Assembly: GCA_025738555.1 (NCBI GenBank)
Contig: JAOVFP010000002.1
Location: 1,302,001 to 1,366,000 of the forward strand
DNA length: 64,000 nt
Direction: 5' to 3'
Origin: Cyathus striatus
Lineage: Eukaryota; Basidiomycota; Agaricomycetes; Agaricales; Nidulariaceae
Below are positions 1-11,433 of this stretch, in pieces. The first letter of the stretch is position 1; every line of letters begins with the position of its first letter. A program made the position numbers and the translations under genes. A model generated the notes under the pieces. That model had not been told where the DNA came from. It ran no database searches and saw only the letters and a program-made list of their open reading frames with translations.

Positions 1-1176
1 TGTTCACCTATATCTAACCAAATACTCACATGCTATCATGCTAGCTTCAAGTTAAAGCTCAATGCTGCAACCCTAGCAACATTCAAAAATGCAGACCACC
101 ACTGCGAAAATATATCATTCTGGGGAAATTGCCACATATCTGAAGACACTTATCATGATTGGCCTTATGAAGCATCACAGATACTAGAAAACCATGCAGA
201 TATTCATGACATAAATATCATTAACAGGAAATACTTGGGTATAGGTAATAGTTTCTTTAATATACATTGGTGATATTTTTCGAAGCTCTAAGCAATCTTC
301 CTACAGTATCCGGTATGGAAATTCACGTTGAAGTTACTATAATTTTCTCTGCAATCATCCACTATGTCGAAAGTAACAAAGATGCAGAAGTTTATTTGTT
401 TATTTCTGACACATGGATTGACCCTGTAGATGGAAGGGTTTTGGAGCCACATATATTTTGGTCATTGGAAAATTCAGGATCCAAGCCACTAACGGAATTC
501 ACTGCCACTTTGATAGGGCTCTCTACTCGTGCGAATGTAGACATGAAGGCAGTGATAAGCTACTGGGATAAGTTTTATTACGAGGCCTTCCATGATTTTT
601 ACAAAATGTGTGGGCTAAAGACATCTAATGTCTTGAGGCACATTGGACGATCTGAACTTACATCCTGTAAACCAGGTATTTTAATCGTTTATTTTTCATG
701 TTTAAATCAAATTTTACAACAAAAATGTAGTACAACGAAAAAAATCGTCTTCATACATGGAAGATATAGACATAAGATATCTTAAAACATCGCACGAAAT
801 AATGAAGCACAAAAACTGGCCGTCACTCCCCATCTTTCAATCAGAGAGACGGACAAGTTTCGCTATCAAGAGAAGTGTGGAAGATTCATTGGTTGAGGAA
901 CTTAGGTATCATCCCCGAGTTATATCGCCAAACATTTCATCCCTGTCTTGGATCGGAATTACAACCTTGGAAGATGGATTTGCAGTACTAGGAACGGTAT
1001 ATGACACGGGGGAACGAGGAAGCTGTTACAAAAAAAATTATGAAGCAAGATTATCTTACGGAGCTGACAAGGACGAGTGGGAAAAGATTTCTCATGTGGG
1101 CATAGAAGGTGGTGGCTCAGATACGGATCATTTTGAAGAGCTGTCTGAGGACTCTTTACCTTCGTTTGATAACTAA
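1..1176 (+). CDS. 3' part of a multi-exon gene of unknown function (copy A of a two-member family)
   Basis: Function not recognised. The 5' part lies outside the window. I read three exons: up to 244, 307-675 and 731-1176, with introns 245-306 (GTAATA...CTACAG) and 676-730 (GTATTT...TGTAG); the frame stays open across both joins. The protein ends in an acidic Ser/Asp/Glu-rich tail (...FEELSEDSLPSFDN). It is clearly related to the minus-strand gene at 40470-41827: both share a stretch around TYH(D/N)W, IHYVES-type and SPNISSLSWIG-type segments, and the acidic tail. Copy A carries roughly 100 extra residues (about 420-850) that copy B lacks between the YLFISD and SPNISS segments. No stop interrupts this copy, so it may be functional. 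No transposon enzyme motif or membrane segment is evident. Confidence 0.6.
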
Positions 1177-1352
1177 ATTTTGCGTAGTACATTCTTAGTA
1201 CTTACTGAACTTCAGTGTCGCCAATATCTTTCTTCTATATTTAAAATTTCGATTTATCTGTTATTTAGAACTAGGAATTTAACCGTCTAGCAGCAAATTG
1301 AAGTTCTACGTTACTAGGTGTTGGAAATGCACGAGTGCAGAATAATGTGTGA

Positions 1353-1823
1353 TGTTTCAAGCTCACTAAAACCAACTACCGACTTCCTCAAACCCATCAC
1401 GGTTCGCAACTGATTTGGACTCCTGGAGTCCCACTGTGGCACGCCTCACCTGTCCCTTTCCCTTCAGACTATCTTGCCTGCTCAGAACCATAAACAATGT
1501 GTCAAGAATACCTTGCGTGTGTCATACGATATTTTGGATCATTATTAGTTGAAGGTGACGAGCTCCCACGTTGCTAGTAGGGCGGAGCAACAGTGTCGAG
1601 TCCGCGTCAGGCTGCCAGCTGCCAGTGGACACATATTTGCCAACAGCAGATGTTGTAAACAGTTGTGCGTCCATCGTCGCGGGATGCTGCTGCTGTTGAA
1701 ATGCAGTGTCAACCTGACGTCGACGTCGACCCAGCTCTTTCACCCTCCCAAGCCATGCGCAGTATCTTCTGATATATACTGCATTCAAACTCCTCGTCGA
1801 GCGTTCTCGTTTCAAAATACATC
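1353..1823. repeat. dispersed repeat, copy with CpG retained (partner at 36005-36440)
   Basis: This stretch aligns over most of its length with 36005-36440: shared blocks include TATCTTGCCTGCTCAGAACC and the segment around TTAGTTGAAGGTGA. The partner differs mainly by CG to TG or CA changes and by an insertion near 36085. No coding function is convincing on either strand; the open frames over it look like chance. Confidence 0.6.
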
Positions 1824-3811
1824 GTTGGCGCTGTTTCGTAGAGTGACAGACCACGAATGTGTAGTGAAGGCGGATGAGGGAGATGGAGTGGCATAGAGTT
1901 TTACAAGGGGCACCGGGGAAGAAGAGGCCGTGGGTGGAGGACAAGGGTGAAGAGTATGACGAGGAGGGTGTTTAGTGTCGATCTGAAAAACGTAACTATG
2001 AAGAAGCGAGATAGTGGTGAATGTACTTATAAGGAGGTCTTTCATCGATTATCAACTCAATCCACCATCGACAAATCCTATCGGTCTATATATACCCTTC
2101 AACAGGGCGTTGGGGGAGGATGTCGATGTGTGATTTTGGTTGTGATGGTTCGAAGTTAGCAGTGGGCGAGGCGAGTCGGGCCGGGCCAGAAGTGTATTTG
2201 TCAACAGTTTACATTATGTAATAGCTCTCCTCTCCCCTCGTCTACGAAACTATGGGCCACTTTCCCTTCTCCACCTGTAGCCAAACGCCGCACTCTCAAT
2301 GTTCTCGTCTCCTCCTGCGCGACCTCTACGCCTCCCTCTTCTCCTACAGAACAACGCCAACAGCATAACCAGGTTCTACTGGAGCTGGGATTGCCTACCT
2401 TTGTCCTGACTCAAGGACTCAAGCTTCAAGCGCTTCCACCTATTGTCCTAAATCATCCAGAGCAAGCATTCCTACTCGACAAGCCAACAATCTGCCGGTC
2501 ATCACAGTTCTAGCACAGTGCTTGGAAAGCGTAGCGCAGCTTTCAGATTGCCGTTAGTTCTTAAACTGGTATTTGGGATTCAGCTGCGGGCTTTCTCTAG
2601 AAGGGTCCAGGGAATGGTACGAGGGGAGAACGGGTGATTTGGATGCCGAGGGTGGGCGTGAATACCAACCAACCACTCAACCCAGCCCTCCGCGCCTCTT
2701 CCATTTACAGCCTCTCTCTCCCCAGCACATCCCTTAAAACACTCGCATATCCCACCTACGCAGTCATAAATCGCTTCCCCTTCCCCATCCATAGCGAAAA
2801 CGTCGTACTCTCAATGCAATACGTTCTCATCGGTCTCTCTCTCGCCCTTTACATCTCGGTCTTCTCCCACAAAACGGCGTAACCAGGCTCTATCTGGCAT
2901 ATTGGTACCACCGCTGATACAGCTACATGGTGTTGATAGTCAAGGTACAATCAAGCACTCATAAACCTCCCCAGAATCAACCCCATATTATTCCTCTACA
3001 TTCTTCCTCTATGTACCCGCTGTCCCCTCCATCGCTTTCCCCACTTACTCTTTGCAATATCCACATCCGCCCGTAGCCTTCTAACGAACACAATCCGAAA
3101 TAAATTAACTCATGCTGTTCGTATCTCCATCTCCATTTCCACACTTTCACATCCTTAGTAAAAATTCCGGTGTGCCCCGCAATTAGCTGCTTGAGGTTAC
3201 ACATGTGGTCCCAGCCCGTACGTACGGAACATCGACCTGGAGTTGCAGGAGGGTATCCATTTGACTTCGAGATACAAATACATGCCTAACAGTGTGAACA
3301 GAGAGAAATCAGTATGAGCAAGTTGACCTCACGGTACCTACAGCCCGTGAAGTACCCGTTTGCAAATATATGCATTAAAACTTTAGTGTAGGTAGTAGTC
3401 TGTGCATAAAATAAATGGTTTAAAATGCCTGCACTTTACATCTACTCTCCAAGCTTCCCTCAATATTTAACATGCTTTATCTCAGTGTTATGAGTAAAAA
3501 ACTTTGGAAAAAAACCCCACTCTCTGTTTCAGTACTCCAATTATGATTTAAGGCACTCCTCTTAGTGACATTACTCCAAAATTTGTTTCAATTGGTTCCT
3601 ACTTCATCTCAAACATTACACTTCGTCCTCATGCTCCTAACCTCGCTTCAGACACCCACACACATCGTATCAATGCTCCTATCTTCGTTACAATCCACTA
3701 TGCTTCATATCTAAGCTTGTTACTTCGTTTCTAGGCTGTAAACTTTGTCCCCTTGTTCCCCACCTCTTCCCTGGGCTCTATACTTCGTGTCGGTGCTCCC
3801 TACCTCGTGTC
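1824..3811. other. no gene recognised; two diverged direct repeats
   Basis: I see no supported gene. Two related pyrimidine-rich stretches occur at about 2240-2375 and 2770-2895; both contain a CTCTCAATG block, a TTCTCCTACA/TTCTCCCACA block and end near GTAACCAGG. From about 3540 to 3811 there is a degenerate repeat built on TCTGTGCTCC/TTCGT-like units; it continues at 7234-7760, after the element inserted at 3821. Confidence 0.4.
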
Positions 3812-6800
3812 AGTGCTCTGGGGCCGTCAACTTTTCGAGTTACCGCTAACTCGAATGGAACTCGAAAGGAACTTGAGTGGAACTCAACTTAGGAACTCAC
3901 CTGTAACTCGAAAAATGTAAATTAACTTGATTTGTATCGTATATCACAGACATTCTGACCCTGCTATGGATTACTAGATTAATGCTCACTCGCTGTTGCG
4001 CCTCGGCGCTCATTATTTCTCACGCCCCTGAATGTTGATTATTAATTTGATCTGATGCTTCTCCATCAAATTGATCAATGAGTGCCGCACGTTGTTTTCC
4101 ACAGCGCGTTTGATCACATTCATATGCCTCATCATCATTATAAACAGTGAGCACCCATTATTTTCATCCCCGGTCGAGTTATTGGACAATTCCTCTCAAA
4201 TTTTTTGTGAATATGAATGTATATTAAGTGCTTCTGCAGTACAGCTAAATTACCTATGAAATAGTATGAAAAGTTCATATTATTATTATTATTATTATTA
4301 TTATATTTTATATAAGCACAGTACATCATGCTTATGCAACTAAGATGTTATATTACATGCAAAATAACTAACTTCATATTGTAAAAAAAAATTACAGGAA
4401 GAATCCAAAAAATGAGAGAAGATTCATGTACTGCACGGGTAACCCGTGGGTTTCAATTACTTATTAGCTTCTAATTTATATGTGTATAAGTAAAAAGCAA
4501 AAAAAAAACTGTAGTTCATCGTAAATTGTACTGAGCTATATACCAGTATGACCTAGTTATAATCTGTAAACCACAATGAGTACAGACAGACTAATCACTT
4601 GAGTAATTATAGTGTCATTGAGAAAATATTGAATGAGGAAGATGAGACAAATCAATTTGTAGAACATTAACCAGATCTCCGTTTGTAACATTTAATAACT
4701 CGTTTTATATATGACATCGAGGGCTAAATACACGCTGAATTTCAAGGGATAAAGGCGAAATTCAGAGTGTGTCACTGCGTAAATATCGAATGAGGAAGAG
4801 GAGACAGAACAATTTTTAGATCGTTAACCAGAAGTCTGTGTAATATTTAATAGCACGTTTTATACATAAACATTAGGGCTAATGACACACCGAAAGACAA
4901 TAGATAAAAGTGAAATATAGAGTGAATACGATGCTATCTGTGAACAAGAGATGGCTAAGAGAACAAACTGTATAGTAATGTAACCAGAGTAACACATGAA
5001 ATAATTAACTGTGCATTGTTACCATAGAATTTACCACTAACTAACGGCCAAGTTGCGAAAGGAATCAACATAAAATGAAAGATAAACAGCAGAGAAGTTG
5101 AAATATACAAGTAAGAGGAGAGAGGAAGGGAAAAATATATTGTGACGGATACAGGACACCGCGTGGGTCGGCCTTGGACGCGTTTTAAACGCACTGAGAA
5201 GGACACTTACCACCCTAAATATAAAAATAATCGGGCTCAAGTCGATGGAGAAACAGCGATCTTACGAATGTCTACTTCCTGACATGTTATTCTGATCATA
5301 TTGTCCAACCCCGCGGACTGAACAAAATGCATAAAAGGTAGAACAGCAGTATAGTGTAAACGGGTCACTATGATATATTGTTTACTTATTAGTGGACATG
5401 TGCTGTACTAAAATCTGGTTCTACTTTCATAGCTAATTGAATACAAGCTAGTAATGTAGTTTTTGAATGCATATGCTGCCAACGGGTTTCCATGGGTCAT
5501 GGGTACTGTGAAGCTGACCCGCACCCATACCTGCAGACACCCATACCTGTGACCTGTGTGGGTTTGCTCTACCCATGCAGTACCCTAGCTCAGAAGAATG
5601 CACAAAATACATGCTCACTGTTGAACATGATGATGGAAGAAGTGTAACATGATCACCATCAATGCATCAGAAGCAAGTGGAGTTATCAGGGATTTGATGG
5701 CTGATGTGATGGCGCTATTTTTACACATCTGTGGTGGCAGGGGTGGGCATGGGAAACAATGAGCTAAGGGATTGCAACAACAATGAGCATGATTGTAAAG
5801 TATGGGTTTTTTGTAATGGAATTTGAGGAACTTAAAGTAGGAACTTAATTGGAACTTAACTGGAACTCAAATGGAACTTGACCCAAATTCGAGTGTCCTT
5901 GAGTGTCAATTTACCACTCGAAGGTAACTCAATGGTAACTTAACTGACACTCAAATTTAGGAACTTAACAACACTTGAAAAAAAATAAGTGAGGAACTCA
6001 ACTCCACTCGATGGAACTTAACTTTCACTCAAAAAAATAAGCAAGAAACTTAACTTTACTCAAGGGAACTTAACTTTTACTTGAAAAATAAGCAAGTTGT
6101 ATACCTGTCTTGTATGAGAACCTCACAGTAATTATACAGTAGTTTGTGTTGTTTCCTGCCCCTCCACTCACTGTTTCCCATGCATATAATTCAATGTTTA
6201 CTCATTTCCCATTAATTGCACATCCTCATTGTTGCCTGCACCTCTGCTCACAATTTCCCATGCATCCACTTAACATATTGCACCAACATACTTTTGCACT
6301 CAATGTTTCCCATGCTCTGCTGCTATCATTCTGACCTCTACTCTATTTCTGCTGTCCACTGCTGTCCACTTCCTGCTCAGCATTTTCCATGCTTTTGCTT
6401 CTCCTTTAATTATTATTTCCTGCCCTCCCTTCTGCTCACAATTTCCCACTCATTTCATCATTTCCCACCCTCCTGCTCTTATTTTCCCATGCCTCTGATC
6501 TTATTTTCCTTCACAACTAATACACTTTTCTACACAAATCACATAATCTGTACAAAGCATGGAACATATTATAATAAAAGACTAAATACATATATAACTC
6601 GCATTTTTATAAGTTTATTTACATTAGTACTTAATATAATATGGCCTACTAAATGTATAACAACTTATATTAAGTGATGCAAAAAGACTGAAATAAAAAG
6701 AGCAAGAATTGAGCTTAAAAATCAGAAAAGACTTGCTCACTGTTGAGCATGATGAGCATTGATGATAAGGAAGAGTGCACATCAAAAATCACATGATGTG

Positions 6801-7233
6801 TTGATGTTGCAGTGATGAATGTTTGTTTATAATAGATGTGATCATTCAATACTGCACATAAACAGAAGTAAATAAAGGTGGGCAGAGTGCATGGGAAATG
6901 TCGATGAAATCAGACAGGGTGCAGGACAGAGCTGTGGTAGCAATAGTAGTGATTAGCAAATAGTAGTACTAGTGATTAGTTTATAGTTACTGTATAGTTG
7001 AAAATTTGAAACTTGAACTTGAGGGAACTTGAAAATTAGTGAGGAACTTAACTCGAGAGAACTCAACTTTCAGAAAAAAATTAACAAGGAACTTAAGTTG
7101 ACTTGAAAAACTTAACTTTCACTGAATAGAAATAAGTGGGGCCAAAGCAGAACTTAACTTTGACTCAACTAGAACTTAACTTTGACTCGAAAAACTTCAG
7201 GGGAACTCAAAATGGTAGCAGCCCAGTGCTCTG
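3812..7233. mobile_element. 3.4 kb non-autonomous TIR DNA transposon with 9-bp target duplication
   Basis: The element spans 3821-7224 and is flanked by identical 9-bp copies of AGTGCTCTG (3812-3820 and 7225-7233). The ends form imperfect inverted repeats: the left begins GGGCCGTCAACTTTTCGAGT and the right, reverse complemented, begins GGGCTGCTACCATTTTGAGT. Next to both ends, and again at 5820-6090, lie clusters of short units based on ACTCGAA and GGAACTTAACT. The flanking TCTGTGCTCC repeat resumes on the other side, which supports a simple insertion. No transposase is present; the longest internal frames are simple-sequence artefacts. A 9-bp duplication suits MULE-like elements, although an 8-bp reading (hAT or KDZ type) is possible if the terminal G belongs to the element. 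Confidence 0.75.
4278..4314. repeat. TTA/TAT trinucleotide microsatellite
   Basis: A run of TAT/ATT triplets inside the 3.4 kb TIR element. It explains the Asn-rich open frame on the opposite strand. Confidence 0.9.
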
Positions 7234-7968
7234 TGCTTTGTTTCTGTGCATCCTACTTCATCTCTGTGATATATACTTCGTTTCTGTGCTCCTCACCTCA
7301 TTTCTGTGCTCCCCAACAATCTGTTCTCTATGCTTCACCTCTGTGCATCCTAGCACTGCATCTCAGTGCTATACATTTCGCCTCCATGCTCCCCACCTAA
7401 TTTCTGTGCTCTACACTGTGTTTATGTGCCTGCTTCATCTCTGTGACCCCACCTCCTTTCTGTGCTCCATTCTTTGGCTCAGTGTTCCTTACTTCATCTC
7501 TGTGCTCAGTAATTCATTTCTGTGCTGTATCAGTGCTCCTTTAATCGTTTTTTCACTCCCTCCTCAGGATTCTTCTCTGTGTTCTCTACTTCACCTCTGT
7601 GCATCCTGCTTCATGCCAAGTGCCTACATGGTTCTCAACTTCGCTTCAGGCTCCCATATATTGTATCATTGCTCCAATGTTCATTTCAGCTATCCATTCG
7701 TCAATTTCATCTTCATTTCAAAATCTACCTATGTCTCAATATTCCTAAATTCATAGCAATGATTGAAGATGCACTGTATTACATATGTTGTATTGTCACT
7801 CAAATGTGTTAAACATTGCTTTCGAAATTGGGTTATTAATTATTCATTTTTCTACTGTGATGATGGCACAATAATGACATACTTAATGTCTATGCTGTCA
7901 TAATCTGTTCTAATTTTAATGTTTAACACCAAGATATACTGTGTTCTGATTAAGTCATCAACTGAAAT
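7234..7968. repeat. degenerate TCTGTGCTCC-type repeat tract
   Basis: Continuation of the repeat seen at 3540-3811. Imperfect units read approximately TTTCTGTGCTCC-CTTCATCTCTGTG. The cysteine- and serine-rich frames through it are artefacts of the repeat. After about 7760 the sequence is AT-rich with nothing recognisable. Confidence 0.55.
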
Positions 7969-8750
7969 CTAGCCCAAACAACAGGCGTGTAAGCAATAAT
8001 CTAAGTGGTCCAGGCAATGTTTACATTCCTCTGGGGTAAGCTTCCCATCAGAACCAAGCTTCCCAGTCAAGTCTGGCACCTTGGACTGGTTCTGCTTTTG
8101 CTTGTTCTTGGGTTTCCCCAAGGATGAAGCACAGGTAGAAGAGGTAGAAGAGGAAGAGGAGGATGAGGAGGAAGAATTCAAAGTTGACTTTGAATTCTGA
8201 TTGCCCTTGGGCTTCTCTGAAGACTTGACAGCAGACTTGCTGTGCTTCTCCTCAATGTTGCACTTGGCATTGCACTCCCAATGCCTCTGATCATAGCCTT
8301 GGGCTATCCTCTTGGTTTCTGAAAGAAACTTCAGCCAGCCTTACTCTCGATGAGAGAGCATCTTTCAAATGAGGACAAAGGCCATGGTAGTAAGCCAAGT
8401 TGAGGGCAGCATCATCCCAAGGCAAAAGTGCAGCATATTCATTGAATTTAATCTTGTAGGTCATGAGCCGCTGATTATCCTCCATGTGGAGGGAGAAAAT
8501 GCAAATTTAAGCTTCACCAACAGGGTTGGTATGGTCAAAGTGAGTACAGAGGAGCTGAATGAAATAGCCCCATGAATCCATTCATGGTTCATAGATGTCA
8601 TCATCTAGGTGCATAGCAAACAGATTGCTTGCCAAACCACAGAGAGAAGTCAACACATAGTTGACCTTAGAGGAGTCATCCAGGTACAACTGGGGGTTGT
8701 TCCGAAACACCAAGCAGACTTGCATGATGAAAAGTTCCAACTTCACTAGT
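7969..8750 (-). pseudogene. retrotransposon gag fragment
   Basis: On the minus strand, translated blocks read in order: a capsid-like block around LYLDDSSKVNYVLTSL and ASNLFAMHLDDD (about 8750-8580), a block containing FNEYAALLPWDDAALNLAYY (about 8470-8370), and a Ser-rich linker followed by GKLGSDGKLTPEECKHCLDH (8120-7980). Basidiomycete LTR-retrotransposon Gag proteins show this order, ending in a zinc knuckle; here the knuckle has degenerated to cysteines with wrong spacing. A stop (TGA near 8573) and frameshifts break the frame. Protease and pol are absent. It stops just short of a CATAAGTGTCAGCCAATTT terminus at 8790, so it may have been cut off by that element. Confidence 0.65.
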
Positions 8751-8786
8751 GCTGACAACCATTGTCATGCTTCATACTGCAATTGC

Positions 8787-8830
8787 AGTAAATTTACCAT
8801 AAGTGTCAGCCAATTTGATTACACATTGCT
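8787..8830. repeat. isolated CATAAGTGTCAGCCAATTT transposon terminus
   Basis: The same terminal sequence begins the inverted-repeat elements at 34684 and 58664. Here only this end is visible, and I found no matching opposite end nearby. Confidence 0.4.
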
Positions 8831-8942
8831 CAGGAAAAATGAGTGCTGCAATCCTAAATCTCCACCAAAAACATGAGTGCCATTTTTATAAGGCATATTC
8901 AGTAAATGTAATGGAGTGGTGATCATTGGCACTCATTTATGT

Positions 8943-9430
8943 CAGTACTTATCCCTCCCCCACCCTTTCACCTAAACTTCACATGAAGGGGTGAAATACA
9001 CATTGAAGTAACATTTTCACATGAAATTCATGTGAAAACATGTGAAGTCCACATGAATTTCACTTTCATCTAGGATGTTCCAAAATCACCAAAATTTGGT
9101 GAAATTCAAGTGAAGTTTAGGTGAAAACTAGGTGAAAAATAGGTGAAATTTAAATATGAAATTCACATGAAATGCAAGTCATGTACAGTGCAATAGTTAC
9201 ATGAAATTCATGTGAATTTCACAAGAAATCCATGTGAAGTACACATGAATTACAGGTTAAATTCATATGCATGTACAGTGCAATAGTTACATGAAATACA
9301 GGTCAAATTCATATGCATGTACAGTGCAATAGTTACATAAAATCCATGTGAAATACACATGAAATACAGGTCAAATTCATATGCATGTACAGTGCAATAG
9401 TTACATGAAATTAATGTGAAATATACATGA
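8943..9430. repeat. subterminal palindrome cluster, KDZ copy A left end
   Basis: Repeated overlapping units of CACATGAAATTCATGTG and a tandem unit containing CATGTACAGTGCAATAGTTA (about four copies, 9180-9410). Copy B has the same array at 53059-53570 with more CACGTG versions where this copy has CACATG. Confidence 0.8.
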
Positions 9431-11433
9431 AATGTATATTATTTTCTATATAAAAAATGTATTTTAAAGATTTAGAACTTAGAATTACATATGAAAGTTA
9501 GAGAATATTGTAAATTTATCTATTATATGTCCACATCCATATCCTCAGGTAGATCATCACTGAGCCTTGTCTTCATTGCTCTTTGCTGTTGTCTATCCAA
9601 AACATGTTATGTGTAATAAACCAACATTGCATGTAGAAACCAATTATAGTTTGATACTGTCATTTTTTTGAGAATAGACTCAAACCCACTCAGCCAAGAA
9701 TTGAGTTGCTCACATGCCTGATAATGAATTAATAGTTATTAAGATTTTAATACTTATATCTTACCTGTGTATTAAAAGCTCTCTTGTAATATGGTTGACC
9801 ATTCCGATCATGTTCAATTATTACAAGATTAGGAGCAGAGCCATCACTTGGTGCAGGATTGCAAAATGTACGACAAAGGTCATCATCTGCCTTATGATTT
9901 GTATAGTGATATCCATCAACAACAAATCGACTATTCAGTAGCCAAGGTCGATAAAGAATATTTTTCAGAACTGAATGTAGAACCAGACAGGCTTTGTCAA
10001 TACATATATATGCTGGACGTAAGTCAGGTGTTGGGTAAATCATATTTAATAACTCCATGATATTAGCTGTTGACTCAGATTTTACAAACTTTTTCCAAGC
10101 AATAACAACTCCACATGGAGCACACACAGTTTCAACACAATAATAGCGATTTGGAGAAAAATAAGACTTGCGGGTATCAGAATTATCATCATTCTGTTCT
10201 TCATCATGTGGCTGCTGTGGTCGATTAACATTAGGTAGCCATGCCAGATTTTCATTTCTGCGTTGCAGTGCTCTTTTAGTCCAGAAAGACTTGCTGAACT
10301 GTAATTTGACTTATGCTTATTCCACATTTCTTTATGAGCCTCACATGCTTCTGTACCTGCAACTTTTTGTGCATCACAACTCTTAACACGACATTTGGGT
10401 CCATATTGTATGTTGTGATGTCTGCAGAATACACCACCACGATAATTGTTAACTTCAGCATGACAACCCTCCATTGCACAGTGCTAAATCATTGTTAAGT
10501 CTAAGTTTATAATAAATAAATAAATACACATACAGTTGGGCCCATTACAACACCATCTACTACAACCATCTTCACAGGAGCAAAATTTTCTGTTGTAATA
10601 TTACTTCTGTAGTTAGTCATGTTATCAGCTGTAGACTTGTACTTTTGAGTACATTCTAAGCAGCTGTGCTCTGATGGAGGTTTAACAATTCCATTTGCCC
10701 CAAGATGCTCAAATGCATAATGTGTAATTTCATTGATTGGTAGATGATCATCAACAGTAAGTTGTCTACCAGTAATTAAGCTTACAGTCTGAATAGACTC
10801 ATCTATAAAGGCATGCCAAATTTGCTTGCGACTAATTTCAATGTTATTTCCAAAGCTATTACTCCAATATTCAGCATATGCTGCAGCTGATGCATGAAAA
10901 CTGTATATACCATGCATTATTGCTTTAGAGAATACTCAATCCACCCAAAGATGAGTACCTATTTTAAAATAATGTGCTTTATTTAAATATTCTTTTTGTG
11001 GTCTCTGACCAGTAATAGATATATGTTTATGATCAGCATAGTATATTGATTTACACTTAGAGCAAGATCCTGTTACTGTAGCTGACCCTGAAAGTGGCCA
11101 TTTCAGCTTGTACAACTTCATGCACCTTTTCAGGTTGCTCCATGCCCAGGATTTTTGTGCAGACCTGTGTGCGTACTATTCATTTAGATATACTGAGAGT
11201 TTCAGATTTTTAAGTGAAGTATATAGTGTAGTATGAATTTATTTGTTATGAGCACTCCAAATTACAGTTTACAGGGAAACCTGCCACGTGTGGGAACTTG
11301 GATGTCCCTTGATTGTGTGATAGGCTCTTTTCTCTTTCCTACTGTCTTTCGTCATTGCTCACAGCTAGCAGCTCATCAAGACACATCGAGCAAGGGTAAG
11401 AACTACCTAACATTTTGTAGCATACACAGTAGA

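Noticed and set aside
1522..1944. 140-residue minus-strand frame as a gene
   Set aside because: It lies in a dispersed repeat whose partner at 36.0 kb does not keep the frame; no domain or splice support.
6146..6677. Hydrophobic frame (His/Cys/Phe/Leu-rich) as a membrane protein
   Set aside because: It derives from a pyrimidine-rich TTTCCCATGC-type repeat inside the non-autonomous 3.4 kb element.
10936..11121. 61-residue frame beginning MKLYKLKWPLSGSATVTGSCSK
   Set aside because: A fusion of the pogo terminal repeat with KDZ coding sequence, created by the insertion.
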